Of a DNA stretch of 64,000 nucleotides, positions 7,781 to 17,551 are shown piece by piece. Below the pieces are notes generated by a model. It saw nothing but the letters and a program-made list of their open reading frames with translations, did no database searches and was not told the origin of the DNA. Position 1 is the stretch's first letter, and each line of letters starts with the position of its first letter. A program made the position numbers and the translations under genes. The stretch is from JAWKTV01 sp041398905 (GTDB lineage Bacteria; Planctomycetota; Planctomycetia; Planctomycetales; Planctomycetaceae), in contig JAWKTV010000005.1 in NCBI GenBank assembly GCA_041398905.1, positions 298,236 through 362,235 of the forward strand. The letters run 5' to 3'.

Positions 7781-9739
7781 TTAGAGTTCATTTTGGTCGT
7801 TCGATGTCGCCAGCATCAGCGCCGCCCAGCGAAGGAACCCGGCCGGGAGTGTCAGTTCCAAACGTGCGCCGTTCGGGATTCCATGCAGTTTCAGGCTCGC
7901 ATGATCCGCGTCAGCGAATGCCTCTTCTCCCACCAGTCTCAGAATGCGGGTGTCATCGTCGTTGTCGATCGGGAGCCGCTGCCATGCGGCCCCGCGTGCG
8001 GTGACATGAATCGCTGAACGGGGTCGACGCGGCAACTTCGACAGCTCTCCTTCCGCGAGAGTCCGCACCGCCTGCTGCACCAACTCGCCGGCGTCCTTGG
8101 TGCCGATTGCGTACCAGCCGGCACCCCGCGAGATGCCGAACGCGTTGTGTACATCCCACTTCTGATCGGGGGCGACGTCGTAGCCCTCCTGCTGAATCAT
8201 GTCGAAGATGGTCCCGTCGTCGTCCCGTTGACGCACCACGATCCGAGCTGACTCGTCGGTGCTGTAATCCGCTTCGATGAGGGGGATCACATTGTTCAAC
8301 TCAATCCGCAGTCGCTCCGACTGCGGCAGATGCAACCCTCCAACCACGATGAATCGACCCTCCTCGGAAACCTCGCACTGGCAGAAGAAGTCGAGATGCC
8401 CTGCCTCAATCGCCGCGCGGAACGATGCCATTAACGCGCTCCACAGTGGCTGGTATTGCTGCTCGAGAGACGTGCTGTCCGCCGCGGCGATCGTCTCCAG
8501 AAACTGCACCCATCGAGCGAGGTACCGCTGTTCGTGTTCCGAGAGCCGCAGGCTGACCAAAATTGAGAGAGCCGCATCGTCCTTGATGAGCGGTCCGAAG
8601 TGGCTCGCCGGGCCGTCCAGGTTCTCCAGGCGGTGTGCCAGATTGCTCCCCGGGAGGGCATGCAACTCGATGCGCGCCCGGCCCGTACTCGATGCCTCCA
8701 GCAGGTCGAAGCTCGCCGACGCGGCGGCAAGGTCGGTGATGACGAGGTCTGTCAACTCCACCAGCCCACGATCCCAGGCGTCGCGCCATGCGGCATCGTA
8801 AGGTGCTTCCACGTCGCGCGGCTGCAGCGCGGGTCCGGTGATGTTCCACAGCGTCTTGTGCAGGATCTGCCGGGCCTGTGGTGAGAGGTGCTGCAACTGA
8901 AATGACGCCGCGATGTCGTGCTGTGCAGCCAACTCCGACGGACGAACATGCATCTCGCCGATCCCGTCGACGAGACCATTCATCCCGTCGTCTCCCAGGT
9001 AGGCCTCGCGGCCGACGAGGCGGCACAGACCGAAGATGCCCTGCTCGACGCTCATCTCCCCATCGACCTCCCATTCGACAGGCTGACGCATCTCCCACAA
9101 GTCATCGCGATTCGGAATTGCGCGCAGCTCGGAGTTCTCGCCCATCGACTCGATCAACAGCCGTCGCGCGAATTTCCGGTTGGTCACTGAAGCGAAGCTG
9201 ACAACCACGGGTGATCCGAACACGGCGTCCAGTCCAGGTTCGCCCGGTTCGGGTGCGTCCGGCTCCAGCGTCGTCATCACGCTGGTCCCGTCGGCCAGCT
9301 TACCTTCGACGAGGACTTCGCCAGCGACTGGGGCGATCTCCCCCTCCGTTGCGCCAACGCCCGCGGCACCGTCGCCCGTCGCGACTGCCGGGACGATCAC
9401 CGGTGCTGCCGGTGCGGGAGGTCGCAGAATTGCGAGCATCCCCAGCGCGCGTCGGTATCGATCCCCTGCAGGAAGGCCGAATGACCGTCGTCGCTGTTGA
9501 GCAGATCGCCAATGACCGACTGTTGCAGTTTCTCCGAAACGTCGGGACGCAGGATGGTCGAGAACAGAAAGTCGACGCACTGCCGGGTCCGGTTGTAGCT
9601 CTTCAGGCTGACCATCCCGTACGGCATCTGCAGCGGGGGAGCCTTGTTGACCGCCGGTTCGTCCGCGTCCAGCCGACACCCCGGCCCACAGAAACAGCAC
9701 GAATACCTGCGTCAGCCGCAGCGATTGAGAGCGAAGCAT
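7781..9739 (-). CDS. Putative lipoprotein of unknown function (two compensating frameshifts)
   Basis: About 650 residues; no family recognised. The frame is open throughout, but the stretch from about 9443 to 9682 makes better protein in the next frame. If one C is removed from the CCCC run at 9679-9682 the signal peptide becomes LTQVFVLFLWAGC, a clear lipobox, followed by ADEPAVNKAPPLQMPYGMV. If one base is restored in the CCCC run at 9440-9443 the frame returns to LAILRPPAPAAPV. The mature protein would be anchored to a membrane. The rest is acidic, largely alpha/beta, with no catalytic motif I can name. Confidence 0.6.
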   Translation of the reverse strand: MLRSQSLRLTQVFVLFLWAGVSAGRGRTGGQQGSPAADAVRDGQPEELQPDPAVRRLSVLDHPASRRFGETATVGHWRSAQQRRRSFGLPAGDRYRRALGMLAILRPPAPAAPVIVPAVATGDGAAGVGATEGEIAPVAGEVLVEGKLADGTSVMTTLEPDAPEPGEPGLDAVFGSPVVVSFASVTNRKFARRLLIESMGENSELRAIPNRDDLWEMRQPVEWEVDGEMSVEQGIFGLCRLVGREAYLGDDGMNGLVDGIGEMHVRPSELAAQHDIAASFQLQHLSPQARQILHKTLWNITGPALQPRDVEAPYDAAWRDAWDRGLVELTDLVITDLAAASASFDLLEASSTGRARIELHALPGSNLAHRLENLDGPASHFGPLIKDDAALSILVSLRLSEHEQRYLARWVQFLETIAAADSTSLEQQYQPLWSALMASFRAAIEAGHLDFFCQCEVSEEGRFIVVGGLHLPQSERLRIELNNVIPLIEADYSTDESARIVVRQRDDDGTIFDMIQQEGYDVAPDQKWDVHNAFGISRGAGWYAIGTKDAGELVQQAVRTLAEGELSKLPRRPRSAIHVTARGAAWQRLPIDNDDDTRILRLVGEEAFADADHASLKLHGIPNGARLELTLPAGFLRWAALMLATSNDQNEL

Positions 9740-9976
9740 CCTGACTTCCTCCGGGAGCCGCGAACGGCGATCATCCTCGCCGGACTGTACGCAGTGGCTC
9801 GGACAGGGTCAACAGGAGGCGGCGCTTGGTCGACGGGTCTTGGCACCCTTGCCCCGACCGCCGTCATGCCGCTAAACAGACGTCCTCCGGACAATTGGCC
9901 GCGTGACGCTGCTCGCCACGGCTTCGGAATGTTCCCTCCAGCATCCGGCAACCGTCGGGACACGCCAGAGATAAGC

Positions 9977-11444
9977 ATGACGAATCTGCAAGGTCTGTTG
10001 GGGATCGCGACGCTCCTGGGGCTTGCGGTGCTGATGTCGAACAACCGTCGACGCATCCCGTGGAAGCTCGTTGCCTGGGGACTCGCGCTACAGTTCGTGT
10101 TCGCGCTATTGATCCTCCGCAGCCCAGTCGGCGAACCGTTCTTTCGTTCGATCGACAGCGTTGTCAACCGATTGATCGACTTCTCGAACGCGGGCAGCAC
10201 GTTCGTCTTCAAGCCGCTGAATGCCTTCTATCAGACCAAGGCCGTGGTGCTGCCCGCGGACTCGGATCGACAGCGACGCCGGACACGGAATCAAACGAAT
10301 CCGGATGTCGCCCCGGAGAGCGATGGTCCAATCGGCGATCCGGACGAGGCTTAAACGCGGAGTCGACAACAGCATCAGACCAGCCTGCTGCAGCAGCGTC
10401 GGCATCGTCCGGTGAAGTCACCCTGGTCTCGGCCGATGGTCCGGTGGTCGCCCCGCCGCTGGTCAACATCGCCTTCTGGATTCTGCCGACGGTAATCTTC
10501 TTTCAGCCCTGCTGGCGGTGCTGTATCACCTGAGGATCATGCAGTGGGTGGTACGCGGGATCGCATGGGTGATGCTGCGGACGATGGGGACGAGCGGCGC
10601 CGAGACACTTTGCGTGGCCGGCAATATCTTCGTGGGACAAACCGAAGCACCGCTGATGGTCCGGCCGTTCCTGAAGACGATGACACGCTCCGAACTGATG
10701 GCGGTGATGGTGGGCGGCTTCGCGACGGTCGCCGGCGGGGTAATGGCGCTCTACATCAGCTTTCTGCAAGGGGCGTTCCTCGACCTCAAGCTGTCAATCG
10801 CCGGACACATGATGGCGGCGTCCGTCATGAGCGCGCCGGCCGCGCTGCTGATCGCAAAGATCATCTACCCCGAAACCGAAACGCCCGCCACGCTCGGATC
10901 GATTCGTGTCGACATCGAGCGGACCAGCTCGAACGTCGTCGAAGCGTTTGGCGACGGCGTCACGCAGGGCTTGCAGCTCGCGCTGAACATCGGCGCGATG
11001 CTCATCGGCTTTGTCGCCGCGGTCGCGCTCATCAATGGGCTGCTCGCGCTCTTCCCGCACGCCGCGGGAACCGCCCCCGTTTCGCTGCAATGGCTGCTCG
11101 GCTGCCTGTTCCGGCCGCTCGCCTGGACGCTTGGTGTCCCCTGGGACGAGGCCGGCATTCTCGGATCACTCATGGGTGAAAAGCTCGTGCTGACCGAACT
11201 GATCGCCTACAGCCACCTCTGCGAGATTGGCCCACAGGCCGGGTTATCGGAGCGAACGACGATCATCGCCAGCTACGCCCTGTGCGGCTTCGCGAATTTT
11301 GCATCGGTCGGCATCCAGCTCGGCGGCATCGGTGCGATGGCTCCTGAAAGAAAACGCGATCTGTCGAGCCTCGTGCTGCGCGCCATGTTCGGCGGCGCGC
11401 TCGCATCCTGGCTGACGGCCGCAATGGCCGGTTTGATGCTCTGA
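9977..11444 (+). CDS. Concentrative nucleoside transporter, NupC family (frameshifted)
   Basis: Inner-membrane nucleoside:cation symporter. Family motifs are clear: GTSGAETLCVAGNIFVGQTE, RSELMAVMVGGFATVAGGV, EKLVLTELIAYSHL and ASYALCGFANFASVGIQLGG. The N-terminal helices (TNLQGLLGIATLLGLAVLMS) begin at ATG 9977. A frame break at the TTT run 10501-10503 (one T apparently lost) interrupts TVIFF-SALLAVLYHL, a conserved stretch. A second break lies in 10250-10355, where a hydrophilic Ser/Ala/Asp-rich loop between helices has at least one shift; a stop at 10352 falls inside it. This loop is long compared with ordinary NupC. Confidence 0.8.
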
Positions 11445-11629
11445 GTCCAACGCCAGGCCACGGCCATCACGGCCGCGACACACAGCTTGCGACCCACCCC
11501 CCCGGCCCACCAAGGCAGCGGGGTTCAGATCGGACTCGACTCCTTATCAGAAAAGATCCTCGCCCTAATAGGAACAACGGGCGATTTCGCAAAGCCTTGC
11601 GGAAGCTGGATTCGGCGTGAGTACCAATG

Positions 11630-11662
11630 AAAACAGCCACTTGCGCCATTCGCAAGTGGCTG
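11630..11662 (-). terminator. Intrinsic terminator of tmRNA
   Basis: 12-bp stem (11634-11645 with 11651-11662, CAGCCACTTGCG and its complement), five-base loop, then TTTT on the minus strand (11633-11630), six bases beyond the tmRNA 3' end. This is a good rho-independent terminator. Confidence 0.85.
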
Positions 11663-11667
11663 TCGAG

Positions 11668-12022
11668 TGGAGGCGGCGGGAATCGAACCCGCGTCCTGTG
11701 AACCTTGGGGTGTGGCTTCTACGTGTGTAGTTCCTCGTTCTGAAGTTACCGCACTAGGCACAAGAAACCCGGCGTCGTGCGGCCGAGGTTACCACTTGTC
11801 TCGCTGTCGACGTAGCAACCGGTTGGTCGACAGCCAGCCCGAATTTTTGACCAGCTTTCGGACGCCTCGGGCGGGGCTTCCTAGGCTGGGGACGCCTATT
11901 TAGGCGGCCAGAGCAAACTGCGGTTTGGCAGTTGTTGTTTGATCAGCTTTTTACGTGGCCTGCTGACCAACCACGACACGCCACCAACACCTGCGGAGAA
12001 CCAGTCAAGTCCAATCGCCCCC
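11668..12022 (-). ncRNA. ssrA: tmRNA (transfer-messenger RNA)
   Basis: One-piece tmRNA of about 355 nt that rescues stalled ribosomes and tags the nascent chain. The 3' end shows a T-arm GCGGGTTCGATTCCCGC followed by CGCCTCC and an A discriminator, with the final CCA not encoded. The 5' end GGGGGCG (12022-12016) pairs fully with CGCCTCC, allowing one G-U pair, and fixes both ends. The tag reading frame runs 11929-11900 and encodes AKPQFALAA before TAA, with the expected hydrophobic ALAA degron. The rest contains pairs expected of pseudoknots. It is transcribed away from greA and ends at a hairpin with a T run. Confidence 0.93.
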
Positions 12023-12435
12023 CTGTAACGGGTGGTTGCAGACGTAATTGTACGCCGCCGGGCGAGCAAGGCAAGCTTCCAAATCGGCAGGTCGCGAATG
12101 TGTGGCAGTCGCTGATCGGTGGGGCGGGGAAACTCAGCGCAAAGTCGCCGAGGCGCGAAGTCGTCGCAGCGCTGGAAACCAGTCTTGACGCCGGGTGAGA
12201 ATGTGCGTCACCCAGGTTGGCAACTCCCGCGCTCCCGCGTGTATGTTCAGCGAAGTCGATGCTACGTTTGAGACGGGAGCAGGGATTCCGTGTTTCACCT
12301 TCATCCTGCACCGACGGTGACACTCGCGCGAGCAACAGTTGGCCCAGGAGTTCAATCCGCCGACAGCATCCAACGCTTTCAGCCTCCACTGGAATCCCCA
12401 CTGCCACTGGAAAGCCGACGGGTCAGTTGGTCACG
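12023..12435. other. Intergenic region between greA and tmRNA
   Basis: About 410 bases with no coding frame I can support on either strand. It must hold the tmRNA promoter (minus strand, just above 12022) and the 3' end of greA. No strong hairpin with a T run or repeat was recognised. Confidence 0.5.
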
Positions 12436-12924
12436 CTAGTCATCACCATGGTCGACGATCTTGATGATTTCGAGCTTCATCGTGCCGCGTGGGATCTCGA
12501 CTTCGACACGGTCGCCGGGCCTTTTTCCCATGAGGGCTTTGGCGATCGGGCTGGTGGTCAGGATCTTCATGACGGGGCCGTCGTAGTCCTCTTCGCCCGG
12601 TCCGACGAATTCGTAGCTCTCTTCTTCATCGTAGGAGAGGTCGCGGACGGTGACGGTTGAGCCAAAGGTCACGACACCTTTGGGCATGTCGGCCTTGTCG
12701 ACGATGTAGCAGGCGGCCAGTTTGGATCGGAGTTGATGGATTTTCGCCTGGGTGCGGCCCTGCTCTTCGCGCTGGCCGTGATATTCGGCGTTTTCCTTGA
12801 GGTCCCCTTCCGCTCGCGCCTCCGCGATCGCCTCGGCGATTTTCGGCATCACTTCGCTTTCGAGGTACTTAATCTCGGCGACGAGCTTGTCATAGCCTTC
12901 GCGGGTGATTGGCTGGCGTTCCAT
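12436..12924 (-). CDS. greA: Transcription elongation factor GreA
   Basis: 162-residue GreA, which inserts its coiled coil into the RNA polymerase secondary channel and stimulates cleavage of backtracked transcripts. The N-terminal coiled coil holds the acidic tip signature EARAEGDLKENAEYHGQRE. The C-terminal FKBP-like domain shows SPIAKALMGKRPGDRVEVEI. The length matches the family (about 158). The start ATG 12924 gives MERQPITREGYDKL, the usual N-terminus. It lies downstream of a strong terminator and is probably transcribed alone. Confidence 0.96.
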   Translation of the reverse strand: MERQPITREGYDKLVAEIKYLESEVMPKIAEAIAEARAEGDLKENAEYHGQREEQGRTQAKIHQLRSKLAACYIVDKADMPKGVVTFGSTVTVRDLSYDEEESYEFVGPGEEDYDGPVMKILTTSPIAKALMGKRPGDRVEVEIPRGTMKLEIIKIVDHGDD

Positions 12925-13120
12925 AGGACATTTCCTTCCCGTGCTGCTGTCGACAAAAGGCCTGACTGTTCGCGAGACCTTGTCGCGGAGTTCGCGGTTT
13001 CAACTCTGGATCGTCCCACCGACATTCTGTGCTGGGGCCGTGCAGTTGACTGACGAAGGACGATTTTCACATCCCGCCATTAGCGAGCCGGAGAGCGGCA
13101 TCGAGGATTCATGGCGGGAT

Positions 13121-13158
13121 AAAAAAAGCACGGGACGCGGCGGAACCCGCGACCCGTG
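13121..13158 (-). terminator. Intrinsic terminator downstream of the RmlD-like gene
   Basis: Stem CACGGG-(mismatch)-CGCGG (13153-13158 and 13147-13151 with 13129-13134 and 13136-13140), six-base loop, then seven T residues on the minus strand (13127-13121). A textbook rho-independent terminator 58 bases past the stop at 13216, insulating greA from the upstream gene. Confidence 0.88.
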
Positions 13159-13215
13159 TTTCACAGTGACAACAGTACTCTAGAGCAACTGGCCCTGAGG
13201 TGTCCAGACTTCGCG

Positions 13216-14160
13216 TCAGGCGGCACGCTCGCTGGAGTTGGCCTCTCGTCCCAGCAGCCGGTTGCGAAATCCGGTCGAGTCCTGCTCGGCCAGGCGGGCC
13301 AGACCTTCGGAGATCATGGGCATCGCGAGGCAGATCGCTTTGCGGATTCGCTTGGTCTGCAGGCTGCACTCACCGGAGGCGAAGCCGGTCGGACATTCGT
13401 TGAGGCTGCCCCCGCGTTCCAGCGACAGCCAGGGGAGTTGGAAGCTGTCGCCGAGCCGTTGTACGAACTTGAGCGGGCTGACCCGCTCGGCGCCGGCGAT
13501 GTGGAAGGTGCCGCTCAATCCTTCCGACCAGACCCGCATCAGCACGCCGGCCAGGTCCGTCGCCAGAATGGGCGTGCCGTGTCGGATGTAGTCGGCGTCA
13601 GCGAGCCGGTTCTTGCGGAGGCCGGCGAGCTGCCGCTCGATCCAGCCCTGCTCGCCCCGGGGCGACCAGCCGTAGGCATTGGTGCGGACGATCAGCGCCT
13701 GCGGGCAGGCTTCGCTGGCGGCGGTCTCGGCCTGGCGGATGCAGTTGGCCTGCATGCTGCCGCAGTGGCTGGAGCTGTCCTCGTCGTGGAACATTTGCGG
13801 TCCGGAGAAGACCGCGTCGGATGAGATGATGGTGATCGGGCAGCCGGACTGTTGGGCCGCCTCCGCCCAGACGCGAGTCGACTCAATCAGTGACTCATCG
13901 ATCTGTACGGTCGCGGACTCCCAACTGGAGTGGGACGCGGCACCGCAGAAGACGATCTGCGTCGCCTTGGAATCGTTGATCCACCGGACCGCTTCTTCGC
14001 AGCGGCGGACATCGGTGTGGTAGGTGCTGCAGCCATCGATGCGTACATGCTCGGCACGGCAGAGGCCGGTCACCTTGCGGGCCCGGCTTCCGGCGCTGAG
14101 GTAGGCCGCCACGTTGCCCCCCACGACCGTTTCAACACCGACGATGAGAATACTGTCCAC
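13216..14160 (-). CDS. RmlD-like NAD(P)-dependent sugar-nucleotide reductase/epimerase
   Basis: 314-residue short-chain dehydrogenase of the extended type, closest to dTDP-4-dehydrorhamnose reductase (RmlD). It has an N-terminal Rossmann strand with a degenerate glycine motif (VGVETVVGGNVAAYL), the strand IVFCGAASHS, ITIISSDAVFSG in the position of the S/T-S-T-D-Y-V-F motif, and TPILATDLAGVLMRVW followed by GTFHIAGAERVS, which is typical of RmlD C-terminal regions. The catalytic Tyr-x-x-x-Lys is not evident (region CIRQAETAASEA), so activity may differ or be lost. The true substrate is unknown; there are no rhamnose genes nearby. It is followed by a strong terminator. Confidence 0.75.
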   Translation of the reverse strand: MDSILIVGVETVVGGNVAAYLSAGSRARKVTGLCRAEHVRIDGCSTYHTDVRRCEEAVRWINDSKATQIVFCGAASHSSWESATVQIDESLIESTRVWAEAAQQSGCPITIISSDAVFSGPQMFHDEDSSSHCGSMQANCIRQAETAASEACPQALIVRTNAYGWSPRGEQGWIERQLAGLRKNRLADADYIRHGTPILATDLAGVLMRVWSEGLSGTFHIAGAERVSPLKFVQRLGDSFQLPWLSLERGGSLNECPTGFASGECSLQTKRIRKAICLAMPMISEGLARLAEQDSTGFRNRLLGREANSSERAA

Positions 14161-14562
14161 GCGAAGCCTCCTTGCCAGGGCGTGTCACTGCTCCACCGCG
14201 CTTACTTCGCAGTCGCCACCGACTGTGAAGACACGAATGGCCGTGATCGAACTCGCTTCGCAACTTCCCGTTGCCGCGAATTCGATCCGCGTTGCCCGCC
14301 AGCAGTCCCAGTGGACAGCCGCCGGATGCCGCGCGGGCGGGAGTATAGGCCGGGCGTTTCCGACAGGCCAAGACCAGTTCGGCGGTTTTTGCCGGTGGGG
14401 CGCAATCGGCAAAGTCGGGCGAAGCGATTCACTCGGTCGGCCAGTGGATGAGAAGCCCTGGCACTTTCGCGGACCGAGCCAGCGGAGGAGTTGTCGTGAC
14501 CTAGCCTTCCCGTCGGAAGTGTTGCCAAAACGCCACATCCTCCCCTTTCCCCACGACGCGAT

Positions 14563-16650
14563 ATGACGTCCCGCAAGTACACCGCGCCCCTGTACGCCCT
14601 GACGATTTTCTGCAGTGCGTTCCTGCTGTTTCAGGTGCAGCCACTGATCAGCAAATGTCTGCTGCCATGGGTCGGCGGTACCCCGAACGTCTGGACGACG
14701 TGCCTGCTGTTCTTTCAGGCGGTCCTGTTTGGCGGATACGTGTATGCCCACGTGCTGAGCCGGCGATTCCGGCCGGGGTATCAAGCATTGATCCACATCG
14801 GGCTGCTGTGCGTCGCCGCCATCTGGCTGAACATTCTGCCGGCCGATGAGTGGAAGCCGACGGGCGACGAGCCTCCGGTGACTCGGATTCTGCTGGTGCT
14901 GGGTGCGACCATTGGTCTCCCCTACTTCCTGCTTTCAACGACGGGGCCTTTGCTGCAGAGCTGGTTTGCTCGTGCCCTGCCCGGCCGTTCTCCTTATCGG
15001 TTGTACGCCCTCTCGAACGTCGGTTCGCTGCTGGCATTGTTGAGTTACCCGTTCGTGTTCGAGCCGTTGATCGGCATGGCCGATCAGGCGGCGTGGTGGA
15101 GCCGGGGGTTCCTGTTGTTCGCCGGACTGTGCGGCGTGTGCGCCTATCAGGTGACGCGGCTTGCTTCGGCAGAGGATGACGTCGCCGCGCCGGCAACTCC
15201 CATGGACGCCGCTGGCGCGGAGAGCTCTGATGCTCCCGTCACTGCGCAGGGTGGCCGCGTGTGGCAGTGGTTCGGTCTTGCGATGACTGCTTCCGTGCTG
15301 CTGCTGGCGACGACGAATCAGGTCTGCCTCGATGTCGCAGTCGTTCCATTCCTGTGGGTCGTGCCGTTGGGCCTGTATCTGCTCAGCTTTATTCTGTGCT
15401 TCGACAGCGACCGCTGGTACCACCGGGCCGGTTTCGGCCTGGCGGGGGCGGTCTCGATGGTGTTGACCACCGCCTGGTTGATGCAGGACGCGGGCGTTTC
15501 GCTGGTGCTGCAGGTGCTGATTGCGTTCGGCGCGCTGTTCCTGGCGTGCATGGTCTGTCATGGAGAACTGGTGCGGATCAAGCCGGGTCCGGAGCGGCTG
15601 ACGCTGTTCTACCTTGTCGTCTCGGCCGGTGGCGCCGCGGGAGGTCTGTTCGTCGGCGTGATCGCGCCGCTGCTGTTCCCGCTGTATCTGGAGATGCATT
15701 TGAGCATCGCCGTCTGCTGCGTGCTGACGCTGGGCGTCTACCTGCACAGTCAACGGCTGCGTGACGGTGCGACGTCGCCGCTGCTCAAGTGGGGCGCGGT
15801 CGCCACGATCGCGGTGGTGCTGGTGACGCTGCAGTCGCAGGCGACGAAGCTGCTCGCGAAGTCGATCGACATTCGCCGAAACTTTTACGGCGTGTTGCGG
15901 GTGGAATTGCAGGAGCCAGGCGACCCGCTCGACGCCACGTACAACCTGCGTTACGGCCGGATCCTGCATGGCGTACAGTTCGCCGCGGAAGAACGCCGCG
16001 ACTGGCCGACCGCCTACTTCGGACCGGGCTCAGGAGTCGGTCGGACGATTCATGCGCTGCAGGCCGAGCGACCTGCGCTGCGGATCGGGATCGTCGGGCT
16101 GGGGATCGGGACGCTTGCCGCTTATGGCCGCGAGACCGACGCGATCCGATTCTACGAAATCAACCCCGATGTCGTGACGATCGCTCGTGAGAGTTTCACG
16201 TTCCTTTCAGACACCCCGTCGACGGTCGAGATCGTCCCGGGCGACGCCCGGCTGGCGATGGAGCGCGAGGCGCCGCAGCAGTACGACATCCTGATTCTCG
16301 ATGCTTTCTCTGGAGACGCCATTCCCACGCACCTGCTCACCGAGGAATCGATGAAGGTGTACGAGAAGCACATCGCCCCGGGTGGCGTGCTGGCGGTCCA
16401 CATTTCGAACCTTCACTTCGACCTCCGGCCGGTGGCCGCGGCGCTGGCGGATTCCGCGGGCTACGACTTCTCGATGCTCGCCTTCCGGGGCGACAGCGGC
16501 TCGGGACAGGTCAGCAGCTTGTGGATGATCGCGACGAAGGAAGCGCCGCTGCTGCAAACGCCGTCGCTGCGGGAGATCACGCGCGACAAACCGGCTGAGC
16601 GGACCTTGTGGACCGACGACTTCAGCAATCTGTTCGCAAGGCTGAAGTGA
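14563..16650 (+). CDS. Membrane-fused spermidine synthase-like protein
   Basis: 695 residues. The N-terminal 430 or so residues are a polytopic membrane region starting TIFCSAFLLFQVQPLISK, the typical opening of fused MFS/spermidine synthase proteins common in planctomycetes. The C-terminal domain is a spermidine-synthase-like Rossmann methyltransferase fold: IGIVGLGIGTLAAYG, FYEINPDVVTIA, EIVPGDARLAME and ILILDAFSGDAIPTHLLT. The usual aminopropyltransferase D-E catalytic pattern is only partly kept (LDAFSGD), so true spermidine synthesis is uncertain. ATG 14563 directly precedes the first helix. Confidence 0.85.
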   Translation: MTSRKYTAPLYALTIFCSAFLLFQVQPLISKCLLPWVGGTPNVWTTCLLFFQAVLFGGYVYAHVLSRRFRPGYQALIHIGLLCVAAIWLNILPADEWKPTGDEPPVTRILLVLGATIGLPYFLLSTTGPLLQSWFARALPGRSPYRLYALSNVGSLLALLSYPFVFEPLIGMADQAAWWSRGFLLFAGLCGVCAYQVTRLASAEDDVAAPATPMDAAGAESSDAPVTAQGGRVWQWFGLAMTASVLLLATTNQVCLDVAVVPFLWVVPLGLYLLSFILCFDSDRWYHRAGFGLAGAVSMVLTTAWLMQDAGVSLVLQVLIAFGALFLACMVCHGELVRIKPGPERLTLFYLVVSAGGAAGGLFVGVIAPLLFPLYLEMHLSIAVCCVLTLGVYLHSQRLRDGATSPLLKWGAVATIAVVLVTLQSQATKLLAKSIDIRRNFYGVLRVELQEPGDPLDATYNLRYGRILHGVQFAAEERRDWPTAYFGPGSGVGRTIHALQAERPALRIGIVGLGIGTLAAYGRETDAIRFYEINPDVVTIARESFTFLSDTPSTVEIVPGDARLAMEREAPQQYDILILDAFSGDAIPTHLLTEESMKVYEKHIAPGGVLAVHISNLHFDLRPVAAALADSAGYDFSMLAFRGDSGSGQVSSLWMIATKEAPLLQTPSLREITRDKPAERTLWTDDFSNLFARLK

Positions 16651-16756
16651 CTGGCGGGCGGACCGCGCGCACGATATGACAACGGTTATATGTGGCCGCG
16701 ACTCCCCGCTGGGGGCGCTCTGCCCGCACGGCGGTCACACTCTCCGGACCATCGTC

Positions 16757-17551
16757 ATGTCGACATCCGAACCGTCTGGGCACGCGCAAGATCGCGGTGC
16801 GCCCGCATCTGTCAAGCCGCCACGTAACCCGTTGGAACGAGCGTTCGTTTACGGGTTGATCCTCGTCATGTTGGTCTTGGTTGGTACGGAGGCCGCGGCT
16901 CGGTTTGGCTACTCACGGTCGCTGGAGAGCCTCCAATCGGCGTTGAATGATGACGAGCAGGTGGATGGCAAGCCCCTGTTCATTGCGGAGATTCCGAGTC
17001 ATATCAGCGGCTTTCCCACCCGAACCGAGCAGGAGTCGGGCAGCTACAAGCGCATCACCTACCGCTGGAAGAGCCTGTTTCGTGACTTCGGGCTGCACAT
17101 CGAACACCGCAACGGGAGCGACCGGGTCTTGAGGATGGTGAGCGATCCGGCACCGCCCATCCCGACTGAGGAAGTGGCTGCGGGCAACGACGCGAATTCG
17201 GGCTCCGATAACGCGGAGATGGGAAGCGGGGCTGCGATGGAGAGCGTTGACGCTGGGGGCGAGGGTCAGGGCGGGCCAGGCGGCGGACCCGGTGGAGGTC
17301 GGCCCGCGCTCGATTTCGCACAGCTCGACACCAACGCCGATGGTGAGCTGCAGGTCGTTGAACTCCCCGAGCGGATGCAGCCGGCCTTTGCACGGATCGA
17401 CGCCGACGGCAGCGGCGGAATCACGAAGGAAGAGTTCGACGCTCGGCCACGCCGTGGCGGTGCAGGTGGTGGCGGCGACGGTGCTGGCGGCGATCGTCGA
17501 CAACGTCCGCCGCTCGAGACCGGTGACGCGACCGATGCTCCGGCTCCGTAG
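16757..17551 (+). CDS. Membrane-anchored EF-hand protein
   Basis: 264 residues. One N-terminal transmembrane helix (FVYGLILVMLVLVGTEAAA), then an extracytoplasmic region, a Gly-rich linker, and two EF-hand loops near the C-terminus: DTNADGELQVVE and DADGSGGITKEE, each with Asp/Asn at positions 1, 3 and 5 and Glu at 12, suited to calcium. A Gly/Arg-rich tail follows. The start at 16757 is the ATG giving a short positively charged N-terminus before the helix; an ATG at 16676 gives an unlikely leader. Its last 17 bases overlap the next gene, so the two are probably co-translated. Confidence 0.75.
   Translation: MSTSEPSGHAQDRGAPASVKPPRNPLERAFVYGLILVMLVLVGTEAAARFGYSRSLESLQSALNDDEQVDGKPLFIAEIPSHISGFPTRTEQESGSYKRITYRWKSLFRDFGLHIEHRNGSDRVLRMVSDPAPPIPTEEVAAGNDANSGSDNAEMGSGAAMESVDAGGEGQGGPGGGPGGGRPALDFAQLDTNADGELQVVELPERMQPAFARIDADGSGGITKEEFDARPRRGGAGGGGDGAGGDRRQRPPLETGDATDAPAP

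Noticed and set aside
11668..11700. tRNA-like T-arm sequence
   Set aside because: It belongs to the tRNA-like end of tmRNA; there is no anticodon arm nearby.
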